This document shows positions 16,948-25,322 of a DNA stretch of 64,000 bases, piece by piece (position 1 is the first letter of the stretch; each line of letters begins with the position of its first letter). A program made the position numbers and the translations under genes. A model generated the notes under the pieces. It made no database searches, had not been told where the DNA came from, and saw only the letters and a list, made by a program, of their open reading frames with translations. The DNA comes from Kribbella italica (GTDB lineage: Bacteria > Actinomycetota > Actinomycetes > Propionibacteriales > Kribbellaceae): contig NZ_JACHMY010000001.1 of assembly GCF_014205135.1 (NCBI RefSeq), positions 7,378,001 to 7,442,000 of the forward strand, read 5' to 3'.

Positions 16948-17271
16948 ATGCTCGTGTACGGCGAAGACTGGGACCAGCGGGTGGCCGAAAAAGCTGAGGC
17001 CGCGCGCGTCGAGATGCGTGAGCTGGCCGGCCGGATCGACGACGTGATGCTGGACCTCTGCGACCGGCGCAGCGAACTGGCCGAGCACGCCCTCGGCGAA
17101 CACAACTACCTCGACGACCCCGATCTCGGCAAGGCGCTCGACCTGCGGCAGCGCTGGGAGCGGCTCAACCGCTCGCTGGAAAGCTTCCACAAGGCCGTGG
17201 CACGGCAGGTGCGGCAGCTTCCGGGCAACGAGACGGGCAAGACCGCGCCAACGGAAAAGAAGCCCCGGTGA
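16948..17271 (+). CDS. small coiled-coil protein
   Basis: A 107-aa charged, mostly helical protein (DWDQRVAEKAEAARVEMREL, LRQRWERLNRSLESFHKAVARQV) with a strong ribosome site (gaaggagg) 10 nt before the ATG. No domain recognised. Its stop overlaps the GTG start of the cytosine methyltransferase, so translation is coupled. Confidence 0.65.
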   Translation: MLVYGEDWDQRVAEKAEAARVEMRELAGRIDDVMLDLCDRRSELAEHALGEHNYLDDPDLGKALDLRQRWERLNRSLESFHKAVARQVRQLPGNETGKTAPTEKKPR

Positions 17272-18773
17272 GCGCCGTCTGCGTCGATCGCCCGCCGGCC
17301 AGCGACTTCGAGCAGTGGGAAGGCGAGTTCCTGCGCGGCACCGGTGTGATGCCGCTGGTCAGCTCGCGGCCCGACAACGGTGGCGGTCTGGAGTTGCTGG
17401 ACGACTTCGCCGGCTGGGGTGGCAGCTCGGCCGGTGCATCGTCGGTGCCGGGCGTGGAGCTGAAGATGGCGGCCAACCACAACCGGCTCGCGGTCGAGGT
17501 CCACGCGAAGAACTTCCCGTGGGCTGACCACTTCTGCGGTGACATCGTGCGGGCCAACATCGCTGGTTGGCCACGGGCGGATCTGTTCTGGGCGTCGCCG
17601 GCCTGTCCGGCCTGGTCGAACGCTCGCGGCGTTCGGCGCACCTTCGATCAGTCGCTGCAAGGTGTCATGTTCGACGACCAGCTGGGGGTTCTGGCCGAAC
17701 CGGAAGCGGTCCGGTCGCGTGCGCTGATGGAAGAGGTTCCGCGGTACCTGCGTGCGATGGCCGACAAGGGTGAGCCCGTGCTGGCGGGGGTTGTCGAGAA
17801 CGTCGTGGAGTGCCGCAAGTGGGACGAGTGGAACCGGTGGCTGCGCGAGATCCGTGAGACCGGCACCGGCTACGAGGTCCGGGTTATCGCGTTGAACTCG
17901 ATGCACGCGCAGGCGCCGAACAGCCGCCGGGCGCCGCAGTCGCGTGACCGGCTCTACGTGGCGTACTGGCTGAAGGCGCTGGGCCGGGCACCGGACTGGG
18001 ACAAGTGGCTGCGGCCGAAGGCGTACTGCCCGACCTGCGACGCCGAGGTCTACGCGATGCAGGTCTTCAAGGACCACCGCCTCGACATGGGCAAGTACGG
18101 CAAGACCGGGCAGTACTGGTACCGCTGCCCCAACGTGACGTGTCGCTACCAGGTTGTCGAGCCCTACGTGGCGCCGGCCGCGGCGGCGATCGATTTCTCG
18201 CTGCCGATGGGCAAGCGGATCGCCGACCGGACCGCCAAGGGCGGCAAGGACAAGATGCTGGCCCCGGCCACGCTGGCACGGATCGAGAAGGGCCTGGCGA
18301 AACTGCGGGCCGCCGGCGAGGTGCGCCCGTTCATTGCCGAGCTGCGCGGCGGAGGCTCGACGACCCGGGGGATCGACCGGCCGCTGGCGACGTTCTCGGC
18401 CAAAGGCACCCACCACGCGCTCGTCATGCCGCCCGGGACCGAAGGTGTCGACTGGGGCCACCTGCTCGTCCCGTACTACCGGACCGGCGTCGCGCACGGA
18501 CTCGGGCAGCCGATGAACACGCTGACCACCAAGGACCGCTACGCCCTGGTCCATCTTGCCGAATCGCTGCGGGTCGAGGACTGCAAGGTCCGGATGCTCA
18601 CCCCGCCCGAGATCGCCACCGGCATGGCCTTCCCGCTCGGATACCTCACCGCCGGCGAACGCTCAGACCAAGTCCAGGGCTTCGGCAACGCCGTCACGCC
18701 ACCGGCCGCCGAGGTGATCATGTCCGCCATCGTCGAGGCCATCACCGGGCAACAGCTCGCGCTTGCCGCCTGA
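17268..18773 (+). CDS. DNA (cytosine-5)-methyltransferase with internal zinc-ribbon-like insert
   Basis: A 501-aa protein. AdoMet motif I is DDFAGWGGSSAGA and the catalytic loop is SPACPAWS with C113. GVVENVVE (motif VI) and QSRDRLYVAYW (motif VIII) follow. Between the catalytic and target-recognition parts, CPTCDAEVY and RCPNVTCRYQVV look like a zinc ribbon. Motifs IX/X (TMNTLTTKDRY-like, GFGNAVTPPAAEVI) close the fold. GTG 17268 overlaps the previous stop; an ATG at 17349 is an alternative. No restriction enzyme is adjacent, so it is probably an orphan anti-restriction or epigenetic methylase carried by the element. Confidence 0.88.
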   Translation: MSAVCVDRPPASDFEQWEGEFLRGTGVMPLVSSRPDNGGGLELLDDFAGWGGSSAGASSVPGVELKMAANHNRLAVEVHAKNFPWADHFCGDIVRANIAGWPRADLFWASPACPAWSNARGVRRTFDQSLQGVMFDDQLGVLAEPEAVRSRALMEEVPRYLRAMADKGEPVLAGVVENVVECRKWDEWNRWLREIRETGTGYEVRVIALNSMHAQAPNSRRAPQSRDRLYVAYWLKALGRAPDWDKWLRPKAYCPTCDAEVYAMQVFKDHRLDMGKYGKTGQYWYRCPNVTCRYQVVEPYVAPAAAAIDFSLPMGKRIADRTAKGGKDKMLAPATLARIEKGLAKLRAAGEVRPFIAELRGGGSTTRGIDRPLATFSAKGTHHALVMPPGTEGVDWGHLLVPYYRTGVAHGLGQPMNTLTTKDRYALVHLAESLRVEDCKVRMLTPPEIATGMAFPLGYLTAGERSDQVQGFGNAVTPPAAEVIMSAIVEAITGQQLALAA

Positions 18774-18807
18774 CACGTAACCGTCAACCCCACAAGGAGA
18801 AATGACG

Positions 18808-19161
18808 ATGTCGGTAGTACCTGGGAGCCCTGAGGAGTCACGAAGCCCGCAGCTGGTCGAACGGCCGCCCATCGTGGTCTCGACACGGCGCTTCGACCAC
18901 CAGAACGGGGGCGACTGGCCCGGCAACCGCGGCTTGGCCATCGACGCCCGCCGCCACAGCGAGGACGCGCAGGTGTTCTCGCCGTACTTCCCGTCGGTGT
19001 GGGTGACCGACTCGATCGACGTCGACCTGGACGAGGCAGGCGGGCGCTGGCCGGCCGACGAATTCCTCGCCTGGATCGACGCCGTACGACCCCACCTCAT
19101 TGAAGCCGCCCAACGCGCCACCGAAGCCAAGAACCAGCCCGCAGACCCGAACAGGAGCTGA
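18808..19161 (+). CDS. conserved hypothetical protein
   Basis: A 117-aa soluble protein. The ATG at 18808 is chosen because aaggaga at 18794-18800 is well spaced from it; an ATG at 18802 is too close. It contains WPGNRGLAIDARRHSEDAQVFSPYFPSVWVTDSIDVDLDE. No recognised domain. It is followed after 3 nt by the next gene. Confidence 0.6.
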   Translation: MSVVPGSPEESRSPQLVERPPIVVSTRRFDHQNGGDWPGNRGLAIDARRHSEDAQVFSPYFPSVWVTDSIDVDLDEAGGRWPADEFLAWIDAVRPHLIEAAQRATEAKNQPADPNRS

Positions 19162-19164
19162 CCG

Positions 19165-19590
19165 ATGTACGACACCAACGAGCTCGACCCGAACAGCCAC
19201 GCCGCCCTCCACGGCGTCACCTGCCGCCGCTGCGGCCTGCCCTGGCCCTGTGAAGGCTCCAGCAGCTTCGAAGGCCGGCACTTCCCCTCGCTGCTCCCGA
19301 ACGGCGTGACCGTCACCACCACCGACGACCTCGACCGACTCGTCACCTGGGCCCCCGGCGCCACCTGCCCCGTCGTCCTCGACACCACCGGCGTCGCCTG
19401 GATCCTGTTCTCGACCGACGACGGCGACTACTACGCCGGCACCATCGAATGCCCCGACAACGGCACCCCCGCCCGCTACGACATCGAAGACCTCCCCGCC
19501 GACCGCGGTCCGCTGTACGTGCTGTTCAACGGCGACCGCGCCGCCCTCACCAAGCCGGAAGAGCCGCGCCGACAGGAGATCGAGCCGTGA
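19165..19590 (+). CDS. hypothetical protein with N-terminal Cys pair
   Basis: A 141-aa acidic protein. CRRCGLPWPC near residue 20-29 could hold a metal. The rest is beta-rich (VVLDTTGVAWILFSTDDGDYYAG, GPLYVLFNGDRA). No function recognised. The aggag ribosome site lies in the end of the upstream gene, and its stop overlaps the GTG of the prim-pol gene. Confidence 0.6.
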   Translation: MYDTNELDPNSHAALHGVTCRRCGLPWPCEGSSSFEGRHFPSLLPNGVTVTTTDDLDRLVTWAPGATCPVVLDTTGVAWILFSTDDGDYYAGTIECPDNGTPARYDIEDLPADRGPLYVLFNGDRAALTKPEEPRRQEIEP

Positions 19591-20492
19591 GCGTGCATAC
19601 CCGGCGCCGCCGACCGGTCACCGACGCTGGCCATCAGGCGCTCAGCCGCGCCGCGCACCAGCTCGCCGACCAGGGATTCAAAGTGTTTCCGCTCGTGCCG
19701 GGCCGCAAGGTGCCCGCGGTAGAGGACTGGGAAGCAGCCGCCACCACCGACCACCTGACGATCGCGCGGACCTGGCAGCAGGCCCCGTGGAACATCGGCG
19801 TCGCCACCGGCCCGTCCGTGCTGCTCGTCGTCGACCTCGACCTGCCCAAAACCGCTGACGACAAGGCTCCGGCCGCATGGGCTACTCGAGGAGCCGCGAC
19901 CGGCGCCGACGTCCTCGCCCTGATCGCAACTGACCACCACACCACCCTCCCCGCCACCCACGAAGTGGCGACCGCCTCAGGCGGCCGGCACCTGTATTTC
20001 ACTCAGCCCCACGACCAGCAGCTGCCCAACAGTGCCGGGCGGATCGGATGGAAGATCGACACCAGGGGTCACGGCGGCTACGTCGTCGGCGCCGGATCGG
20101 TCATCGGTCAGCGCCACTACACCACCAGCTGCAACCTGCCTCCCCGACCACTACCCGGCTGGATCACTCAACTCCTCACCACCCCCGAACGCGCTACCGC
20201 GGCGACCAGGCCGGCACCGGCGCAACGCCACACCGACGCCTACGCCCTGGCTGCACTGACCGGTGAACTCGACAAGCTTCTGGCCGCCACCGAAGGACGC
20301 CGCAACCACGCACTCAACGCCGCCGCGTTCGCGCTCGGCCAACTCGTCGCCGCCGGCCTGCTCGACGAAAGCACCACTCGCAAGGAACTCGCCGCCGCCG
20401 CGACCCGGATCGGACTGCCCCAGGCCGAAGCCGACCGCACCATCGCCTCAGGCCTCACCGCAGGAGCCCGCCACCCGCGCATCCGTCCCTGA
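19587..20492 (+). CDS. bifunctional DNA primase/polymerase (prim-pol), replication initiator candidate
   Basis: A 301-aa AEP-superfamily prim-pol. FKVFPLVPGRKVPAV at the N-terminus, the metal-binding VVDLDLP strand (DLD) after GVATGPSVLL, TASGGRHLYF, and IDTRGHGGYVVGAGSVI follow the family order. The C-terminal ~90 residues are helical (TEGRRNHALNAAAFALGQLVAAGLLDE), as in the PriCT-like part of related proteins. In AICE-type elements prim-pol proteins support autonomous replication after excision. No separate helicase or RepSA-like gene is seen. Confidence 0.88.
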   Translation: MSVHTRRRRPVTDAGHQALSRAAHQLADQGFKVFPLVPGRKVPAVEDWEAAATTDHLTIARTWQQAPWNIGVATGPSVLLVVDLDLPKTADDKAPAAWATRGAATGADVLALIATDHHTTLPATHEVATASGGRHLYFTQPHDQQLPNSAGRIGWKIDTRGHGGYVVGAGSVIGQRHYTTSCNLPPRPLPGWITQLLTTPERATAATRPAPAQRHTDAYALAALTGELDKLLAATEGRRNHALNAAAFALGQLVAAGLLDESTTRKELAAAATRIGLPQAEADRTIASGLTAGARHPRIRP

Positions 20493-20523
20493 CCCGAAAC
20501 CAGCCCAGGCGCAACACATGAAA

Positions 20524-20559
20524 GAGCCTCAGGAAGCCGCGCATGGCTTCCTGAGGCTC
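20524..20559 (+). terminator. terminator after the replication module
   Basis: A perfect 15-bp stem, GAGCCTCAGGAAGCC / GGCTTCCTGAGGCTC, with a 6-nt loop lies 31 nt after the prim-pol stop. The minus-strand gene at 20623 converges on it, so it may act in both directions. Confidence 0.8.
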
Positions 20560-20622
20560 TCCGAGGTTCCGAGGCTAAGCCAACCCACCTCTCGACATCC
20601 GCAAGCCCTGAAACAGCGGTGA

Positions 20623-21108
20623 CTACGCCGTCCGGGGCGAGTCCGCCGGCAGCTGCGCCAACCGCGGCGCCGGCCCGAACACCCAAGCCCACTCGATCGC
20701 GTCGGCCACACCTTCCAGGTAGCCAGGCCGCGGCGGCATCCCGGCCGTCTTGTAGCCGTCAGGAAACATCAACAACATTGCCCGCACCGAGTCCCGCGCC
20801 TCACGGATGCTGTCGTGGTCCGCCCGCCCCAACGCCCGCCCCGTGTACGGAGTGAACGGCGCCGAAGCCTCCCGCGACATCCCGGACCCCGGAGGCCCGA
20901 ACGGCGCCTGAGCAGCTGCCAGCCACCGCAACGTGCCCATCACCGCCGACGCGTACGACAACTCCCGCGAGCTCTCACCCACCGACGTCGCCCGCACCAG
21001 GCGCAGACACTCACTCTCCGCGAGCCGCCAAACGACAGCGAACTCCTCCACCGGCACCCGCACGTTGCCCGGCGGGATCGACAACAGCATCTCCTCGGTG
21101 ATCTCCAT
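20623..21108 (-). CDS. conserved hypothetical protein, promoter side hit by an IS
   Basis: A 161-aa protein. ATG 21108 (MEITEEMLLSIPPGNVRVPVEEF) is chosen over an upstream ATG at 21147. Mostly helical; no domain recognised. Before the IS481-type insertion this gene and the SOS-box operon (22692) would have been divergent across roughly 110 bp. The insertion now separates it from that shared region, so its expression may be altered. Confidence 0.6.
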   Translation of the reverse strand: MEITEEMLLSIPPGNVRVPVEEFAVVWRLAESECLRLVRATSVGESSRELSYASAVMGTLRWLAAAQAPFGPPGSGMSREASAPFTPYTGRALGRADHDSIREARDSVRAMLLMFPDGYKTAGMPPRPGYLEGVADAIEWAWVFGPAPRLAQLPADSPRTA

Positions 21109-21154
21109 ACCACAACACGATCCCACCACCCACCGACATTTCCACACCTGGCGA

Positions 21155-21169
21155 CGTCTGAGGCCAGCA
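21155..21169. repeat. target-site duplication, left copy
   Basis: CGTCTGAGGCCAGCA directly abuts the left inverted repeat of the IS and is repeated exactly at 22628-22642. Confidence 0.88.
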
Positions 21170-22627
21170 TGTGATGTCTCAGGACATGGGTGACAGTTCT
21201 GGATCAGGAGATCGGTGACACTGGATGTGTCAGGACATCGGTGACGGTTTAGAGGTTTGGCGTGGGCCGCTGGGGCGGCCGTTGCCGACGTAGGTCACTC
21301 CGGGCGCGGGCCTGGTGTGCTCGATGAGGATCTCGCCTTCGAGGTCGGCAACGGTGATCTTGTCGCCGGCTGTGATGACGAGGACCTGCTGGAAACCTCG
21401 TCGCCCGTCGACCATGTACTGGACCTTGTTCAGCATGAAGACGCCGTTGCTGGCCAGCTTCTTGACGACGGTGCCGTCGGGCAGGTCGGTAGGCACCGGT
21501 GTCCGGGCGGGTCGGGGCCGGGTGACGGGACGGCGGAACAGATCGCGGGTGGGGCGGGGTGCCTCGGTCTTCTCGGTGGCCTGCCAGGCGGTCAGGGGTG
21601 TGATGCGGCCGGGCAGTCCTTGGTGGGGGCGCTGGGTGTTGTAGATGTGGTCGAAGGCGTCGACCTGGGTCTGCAGCTGGGCCAGATCGGCGGCCAGTGG
21701 CTGCTTGTCGAGGTAGCGGAACAGGGTCTGGTGGAAGCGTTCGTTCTTGCCCTGGGTGGTTGGTTTGTAGGGCTTGCCGGTGATCGGCTCGACGCCTAGG
21801 GCCATCAGGTGGACGACGAGCTGGCCAAGGAGTCCGCGCCGCGAGGGGTTGAGCGCCGATCCGTTGTCGGACAACAGCCGCTGGGGCACGCCATAGGCGG
21901 TCACGGCCTTGTCGAACACGACGATCGCCGCCTCGGAGGTCTCGCCCCACGCGACGTGGGAAGCGACCGCGTAGCGGGAGTGGTCGTCGATGAGCTGGAA
22001 GATCACGCATTTGCGGCCGCGAGTGAGCACGTACTCGGTGGCGTCGAGCTGCCAGCAGGCGTTCGGGGCCGGATAGACGAACCGGCGCCACGCAGCCCTT
22101 GGCTTCTTCCTTGGTTCCAGCCGTGCCACGCCGGCCTCGCGGAAGATCCTGGCCAGCGACGCGACCGAAGGCACCACCTCTAGGCCCATCGCGTGCATCT
22201 TGTCGTGCACGCTGATCGGGCCGCAGTCCAGCCCGGACTGCTCGAGTGCAGCCCGGACCCCGATCGCCTGCTGCTTGACCTCATCGGCCAGCTTCGACGG
22301 GCTCGACTTCGGTCGCCGCGATCTCGGCTCCAGCGCCGCCGCGGGCCCGTCGGTGAGGCTGCGCCGCCGGATCTCATAGAACGTCTTGCGCGAGATGCCG
22401 TGCTCGGCACAGAAGGTCGTCACCGCCCCACGTGGAGCGTTAGACGGCCACTGTGCGATCGCGAGACGGACACGAGGATCAACAAGCTCATTCTTCGACA
22501 CCCGCGGAGTCGACCGAGCCAGGACACCACCGACCCCGACGACTCACCGAAGTGTCACCACCAAGATCCCCGAAAGTGTCACCGATGTCCTGATGTGGAT
22601 CCGTCACCTATGTCCTGCGACATAACA
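21170..22627. mobile_element. IS481-family insertion sequence, complete (1458 bp)
   Basis: The ends match over about 52 bp: left TGTGATGTCTCAGGACAT and right (inverse) TGTTATGTCGCAGGACAT, both ending near ATCGGTGACAC, with roughly 40 identical positions. A single transposase gene fills the element, and identical 15-bp direct repeats flank it. Intact ends, transposase and target duplication suggest a recent, possibly still active insertion in the element's cargo. Confidence 0.9.
21230..22501 (-). CDS. IS481-family DDE transposase
   Basis: A 423-aa protein. The N-terminal HTH (GAVTTFCAEHGISRKTFYEIRRR) is followed by an rve-type DDE core: first Asp in CWQLDATEYVL, second in LLSDNGSAL, Glu in TTQGKNERFHQTLFRYL, then YNTQRPHQGL typical of IS3/IS481-class enzymes. 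The C-terminal extension (VVKKLASNGVFMLNKVQYMV) matches IS481 relatives. No frameshift or internal stop is seen, so it looks intact. Confidence 0.93.
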   Translation of the reverse strand: MSKNELVDPRVRLAIAQWPSNAPRGAVTTFCAEHGISRKTFYEIRRRSLTDGPAAALEPRSRRPKSSPSKLADEVKQQAIGVRAALEQSGLDCGPISVHDKMHAMGLEVVPSVASLARIFREAGVARLEPRKKPRAAWRRFVYPAPNACWQLDATEYVLTRGRKCVIFQLIDDHSRYAVASHVAWGETSEAAIVVFDKAVTAYGVPQRLLSDNGSALNPSRRGLLGQLVVHLMALGVEPITGKPYKPTTQGKNERFHQTLFRYLDKQPLAADLAQLQTQVDAFDHIYNTQRPHQGLPGRITPLTAWQATEKTEAPRPTRDLFRRPVTRPRPARTPVPTDLPDGTVVKKLASNGVFMLNKVQYMVDGRRGFQQVLVITAGDKITVADLEGEILIEHTRPAPGVTYVGNGRPSGPRQTSKPSPMS

Positions 22628-22642
22628 CGTCTGAGGCCAGCA
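22628..22642. repeat. target-site duplication, right copy
   Basis: Second exact copy of CGTCTGAGGCCAGCA, directly after the right end of the IS481-family element. Confidence 0.88.
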
Positions 22643-22658
22643 CGGGCCCGGCGGGGTA

Positions 22659-22670
22659 GAACGTATGTTC
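22659..22670 (+). promoter_or_regulatory. LexA (SOS) box
   Basis: GAAC-GTAT-GTTC, followed by GA, matches the actinobacterial LexA operator pattern (T)CGAAC-N4-GTTCG(A). It lies 22 nt before the ATG at 22692, where a bound repressor would block the promoter. Confidence 0.65.
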
Positions 22671-22691
22671 GATTTATGTCATTCTGGCGTC

Positions 22692-23066
22692 ATGGTTGGA
22701 CGGTTCAACGTGCGCCCCGGCGACGGGCCTCGTCACTGGCTGGTGTGGGACAACGCCATGAACGGGCGGCGAGGTGAAGAGCCGACTGAGGCTCGGGCGC
22801 AAGCGCTGGCCGCCGATCTGGAGTTGCAGTACGACGCCCACGGCCCCCGCGATCCCCGCAGCGTTCGGCGGCCGGACAAGCCGGTAGCCGTCGACGCCTG
22901 GCAGCCGCGTATCGGTGAACTCGACGCCTGGGTGAGCGAGGGCGGGGAGTGGATCGGCCGCGTGAAACTGCCGGACGGGCAGATCAAGTGGATCAGCCAA
23001 CGTGAACTCCGCCCGGCCGAGGGATCACGGCAGGTCGGCCGTTCCCCCTCCGGCGGTGCCAGCTGA
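22692..23066 (+). CDS. SOS-box-controlled hypothetical protein
   Basis: A 124-aa soluble protein: FNVRPGDGPRHWLVWDNAMNGRRG then GELDAWVSEGGEWIGRVKLPDGQIKWISQRELRP. The second half resembles a small beta-barrel. ATG 22692 is preferred over ATG 22665, which lies inside the LexA box. No function recognised. Its stop overlaps the start of the following 79-aa gene (TGATG), so the pair forms a DNA-damage-inducible unit if the box is functional. Confidence 0.65.
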   Translation: MVGRFNVRPGDGPRHWLVWDNAMNGRRGEEPTEARAQALAADLELQYDAHGPRDPRSVRRPDKPVAVDAWQPRIGELDAWVSEGGEWIGRVKLPDGQIKWISQRELRPAEGSRQVGRSPSGGAS

Positions 23067-23305
23067 TGCCCGGCGCGCTGCGTGAGGCAGTGATCACTCT
23101 GGTCGGCGGCGTGGCCGATCGACAGGTGTTCTACGTGTCTGATTGGGACGACCAACGGCGCGCCGCCGAGCGGATGGGGCGCACCGCCGACGAGTTCTGC
23201 GGCTGGCCCTTGGCCTACCGGCCTGAGGCCCCTGGCAGCAATCGGTGGGTATGGACCGGGGGTGCTGACTGGCCCAAGGCGAGAGCCGAGCGCCGGGCAG
23301 CCTGA
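23066..23305 (+). CDS. small hypothetical protein, second gene of the SOS-box unit
   Basis: A 79-aa protein (FYVSDWDDQRRAAERMGRTADEF, SNRWVWTGGADWPKARAE), Trp-rich and soluble. Coupled to the previous gene by overlap. No domain recognised. Confidence 0.55.
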   Translation: MPGALREAVITLVGGVADRQVFYVSDWDDQRRAAERMGRTADEFCGWPLAYRPEAPGSNRWVWTGGADWPKARAERRAA

Positions 23306-23378
23306 CTCCCCGTGAACGGCGGGCCTGCGCCTCCTGCGCTACTTGCTGGTGCCGACTGAGGTAAGTACTGGACGAATT

Positions 23379-23897
23379 TCAGCCCTCCTTCCAGAGCTTG
23401 CTCTCCCAGTAAAACGTGCCTTTGTACCGAGTCCACTGGACCGCGCCGCCGCCGCCGGGCAGCCAGAGGTCGGGCCTGTCCGAATTGTGAGGGCGGAGCA
23501 GACACTTCCCGTGGTAGTTGACCTTCGGCCACGCATCCCCCGTGCCGTCGATGTAACAACGCCAGTTGTACGTCCCGCCCTGTTTGAGGACGAAGTAGGT
23601 GTCCCATTCCTCCGCCGGCGCCGAGTCGCTCAGGTAGGTCGTGAACCTGTAGTTGCCAGCCGCAAGGTAGATCACGCGGGGGCTCGCTCCGGCCGGTAGG
23701 AGCGCAGTACCTGTCACAGCCTCGTTGGTGAGGTAGACGTCCCGCGAGATAACCGCGGGTCCGCCGGCGCTCAGGCTGGTCGCCTTGTCAGACGCGATGT
23801 CGTGTCCGCCGGCCGCCACCGCCGGTATACCGCTCACCAGCCCTGCCCCGAGCAGGGCCAAGACCAGGCCGGCAGCAACTCGTCGTCGAGTCTTCAT
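23379..23897 (-). CDS. secreted protein of unknown function
   Basis: A 172-aa protein with a classical Sec signal peptide (MKTRRRVAAGLVLALLGAGL, cleavage near AVA-AG at about 29). The mature part is beta-rich with many Tyr/Trp (VIYLAAGNYRFTTYLSDSAP, YFVLKQGGTYNWRCYIDG) and two Cys that could form one disulphide. It resembles no family I can name. A weak gatcgttccttt sequence precedes the start. Confidence 0.65.
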   Translation of the reverse strand: MKTRRRVAAGLVLALLGAGLVSGIPAVAAGGHDIASDKATSLSAGGPAVISRDVYLTNEAVTGTALLPAGASPRVIYLAAGNYRFTTYLSDSAPAEEWDTYFVLKQGGTYNWRCYIDGTGDAWPKVNYHGKCLLRPHNSDRPDLWLPGGGGAVQWTRYKGTFYWESKLWKEG

Positions 23898-24151
23898 CTG
23901 ATCGTTCCTTTCGTCAGATCAGTCAAGGAGGACTGACCTCCTACCTGCTGAGATGGGTCTCGGTGCGCGAAAAGTTGGCTGACCTGGCGGAGACGCGATC
24001 CGTTCCAAGGCTCAGGCCGAAGGGATTTCGCTCGCGCCGGCGAACCGGCCGCCGTACGGCGACGTTTCCAGCTGATCACTGCCCGTACGCGGTCTGGTGA
24101 CAATCTGAGTTCTGCAAGACACAAGCGCGCCCGTGGGCGCATTCTGGCGGT

Positions 24152-24325
24152 ATGGCTCGGCGATGCGCCAAGTGTGATGGGGTCGATCTGCCGGAGCACG
24201 CACGTACGTGCCCGCAGCGGGATCCTCTCGTCGTGGCCCGGCGAGTCCGAGTCGTGGTGTGGCCTCGATTTGGCTGGTTGTCGATTCTCCGGGCACGACG
24301 TGGCTCCCCAGGCTCGCAGAACTGA
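24152..24325 (+). CDS. possible 57-aa zinc-ribbon mini-protein overlapping the ligase start
   Basis: ATG 24152 opens 57 codons beginning MARRCAKCDGVDLPEHARTCPQ, a CxxC...H...C pattern suggestive of a small zinc site. The remainder is Arg/Val-rich. It ends inside the region upstream of the ligase in another frame. Coding status is uncertain; it supports placing the ligase start downstream. Confidence 0.3.
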   Translation: MARRCAKCDGVDLPEHARTCPQRDPLVVARRVRVVVWPRFGWLSILRARRGSPGSQN

Positions 24326-25322
24326 GGCGCAGGCCCGGTTGCCGCCGGACCTGGCCGGCCCCGTCGAGGTCGAGCTAGCCAGGCTCACCGAGCACATCCC
24401 GGCGCCGGCGTCGATGCCTGGCGGGGCGCGCTACGAACCCAAGTTCGACGGCTACCGCGCGGTCGTCGTCCGGAGCGAGGCCGGCGCCCGAATCTGGTCG
24501 CGGCAGCGGCATGACCTGTCTGACCGGTTCCCTGACATCGCTGCCGCAGCCGAACGGCAACTCGCGCCCGGCGTCGTGCTCGACGGTGAGCTGACCATGC
24601 TGGTCGAGGGCAGGCTCAGCTTCGACGCGCTGCAACGTCGCATGGTCACCTCGCCGTCGAAGGCCCACGCGCTGGTGAAGTCTGTGCCGGCGGCATTCGT
24701 CGCGTTCGACCTCCTCGCGGTTGGTGGCGTCGATCTGCGCACCCAGCGCTGGACGGTGAGACGCGGGCGGCTGGAGCAGCTCGCCGATCGATGGAGGCCA
24801 CCGTTGCAGATCTCGCCGGTAACCGACGATCTTGCTGAAGCGCAGGAGTGGTTCGACGTGCTGCCTGAAGCGATGGGGATCGAGGGCCTGGTGGTGAAGG
24901 CCGCGAACTCCCGCTACGTCCCCGGTCGGCGGGAGTGGCTGAAGGTCAAGCGCCGCGACTCCGTCGAAGTGATCGTTGGCGGCGTGATCGGCCCGATTGA
25001 TCGTCCCGAGGTGGTGATCGCCGGCCGATACCGGGCCGGTGAATTCGTGATGGTGGGGCGGACGGTTCCACTCGGTGCTGCGGATTCTCGCCAGCTCGGC
25101 GCTGTGCTGCGTCCTGCGTCGCGCGGGCACCCGTGGCCGGACGAGATCGCGTCGGTGCGCTGGGGTGGCAAGGACTCAAAGAAGCCCCTGACCAAGGTCC
25201 GCCCTGACGTCGTGGTCGAGGTCCTGGCCGACGCCGCGATGCAGGCTGGCCAATGGCGCCACGGGCTGCGATACGTGCGGTACCGAGCAGACTTGAAGCC
25301 GGAGGAAGTTCCCACTCTCTGA
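24300..25322 (+). CDS. ATP-dependent DNA ligase (LigC-like)
   Basis: About 340 aa from GTG 24300; an ATG at 24174 would add 42 residues without family character. Motif I is KFDGYRAVV, with the adenylated Lys. RIWSRQRHDLSDRFPDI, DGELTMLVEGRLSFDALQRRM (motif III), FDLLAVGGVDLR, GIEGLVVKAANSRYVPGRR (motif IV) and WLKVKRR (motif V) follow in order, then an OB domain ending near RYVRYRAD. No Ku, polymerase or nuclease domain is fused. It may support repair or replication of the element. Confidence 0.9.
   Translation: MAPQARRTEAQARLPPDLAGPVEVELARLTEHIPAPASMPGGARYEPKFDGYRAVVVRSEAGARIWSRQRHDLSDRFPDIAAAAERQLAPGVVLDGELTMLVEGRLSFDALQRRMVTSPSKAHALVKSVPAAFVAFDLLAVGGVDLRTQRWTVRRGRLEQLADRWRPPLQISPVTDDLAEAQEWFDVLPEAMGIEGLVVKAANSRYVPGRREWLKVKRRDSVEVIVGGVIGPIDRPEVVIAGRYRAGEFVMVGRTVPLGAADSRQLGAVLRPASRGHPWPDEIASVRWGGKDSKKPLTKVRPDVVVEVLADAAMQAGQWRHGLRYVRYRADLKPEEVPTL

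Noticed and set aside
23894..24397. 167-codon minus-strand frame
   Set aside because: It is antisense to the ligase 5' region and has no protein character; the ligase motifs are on the other strand.
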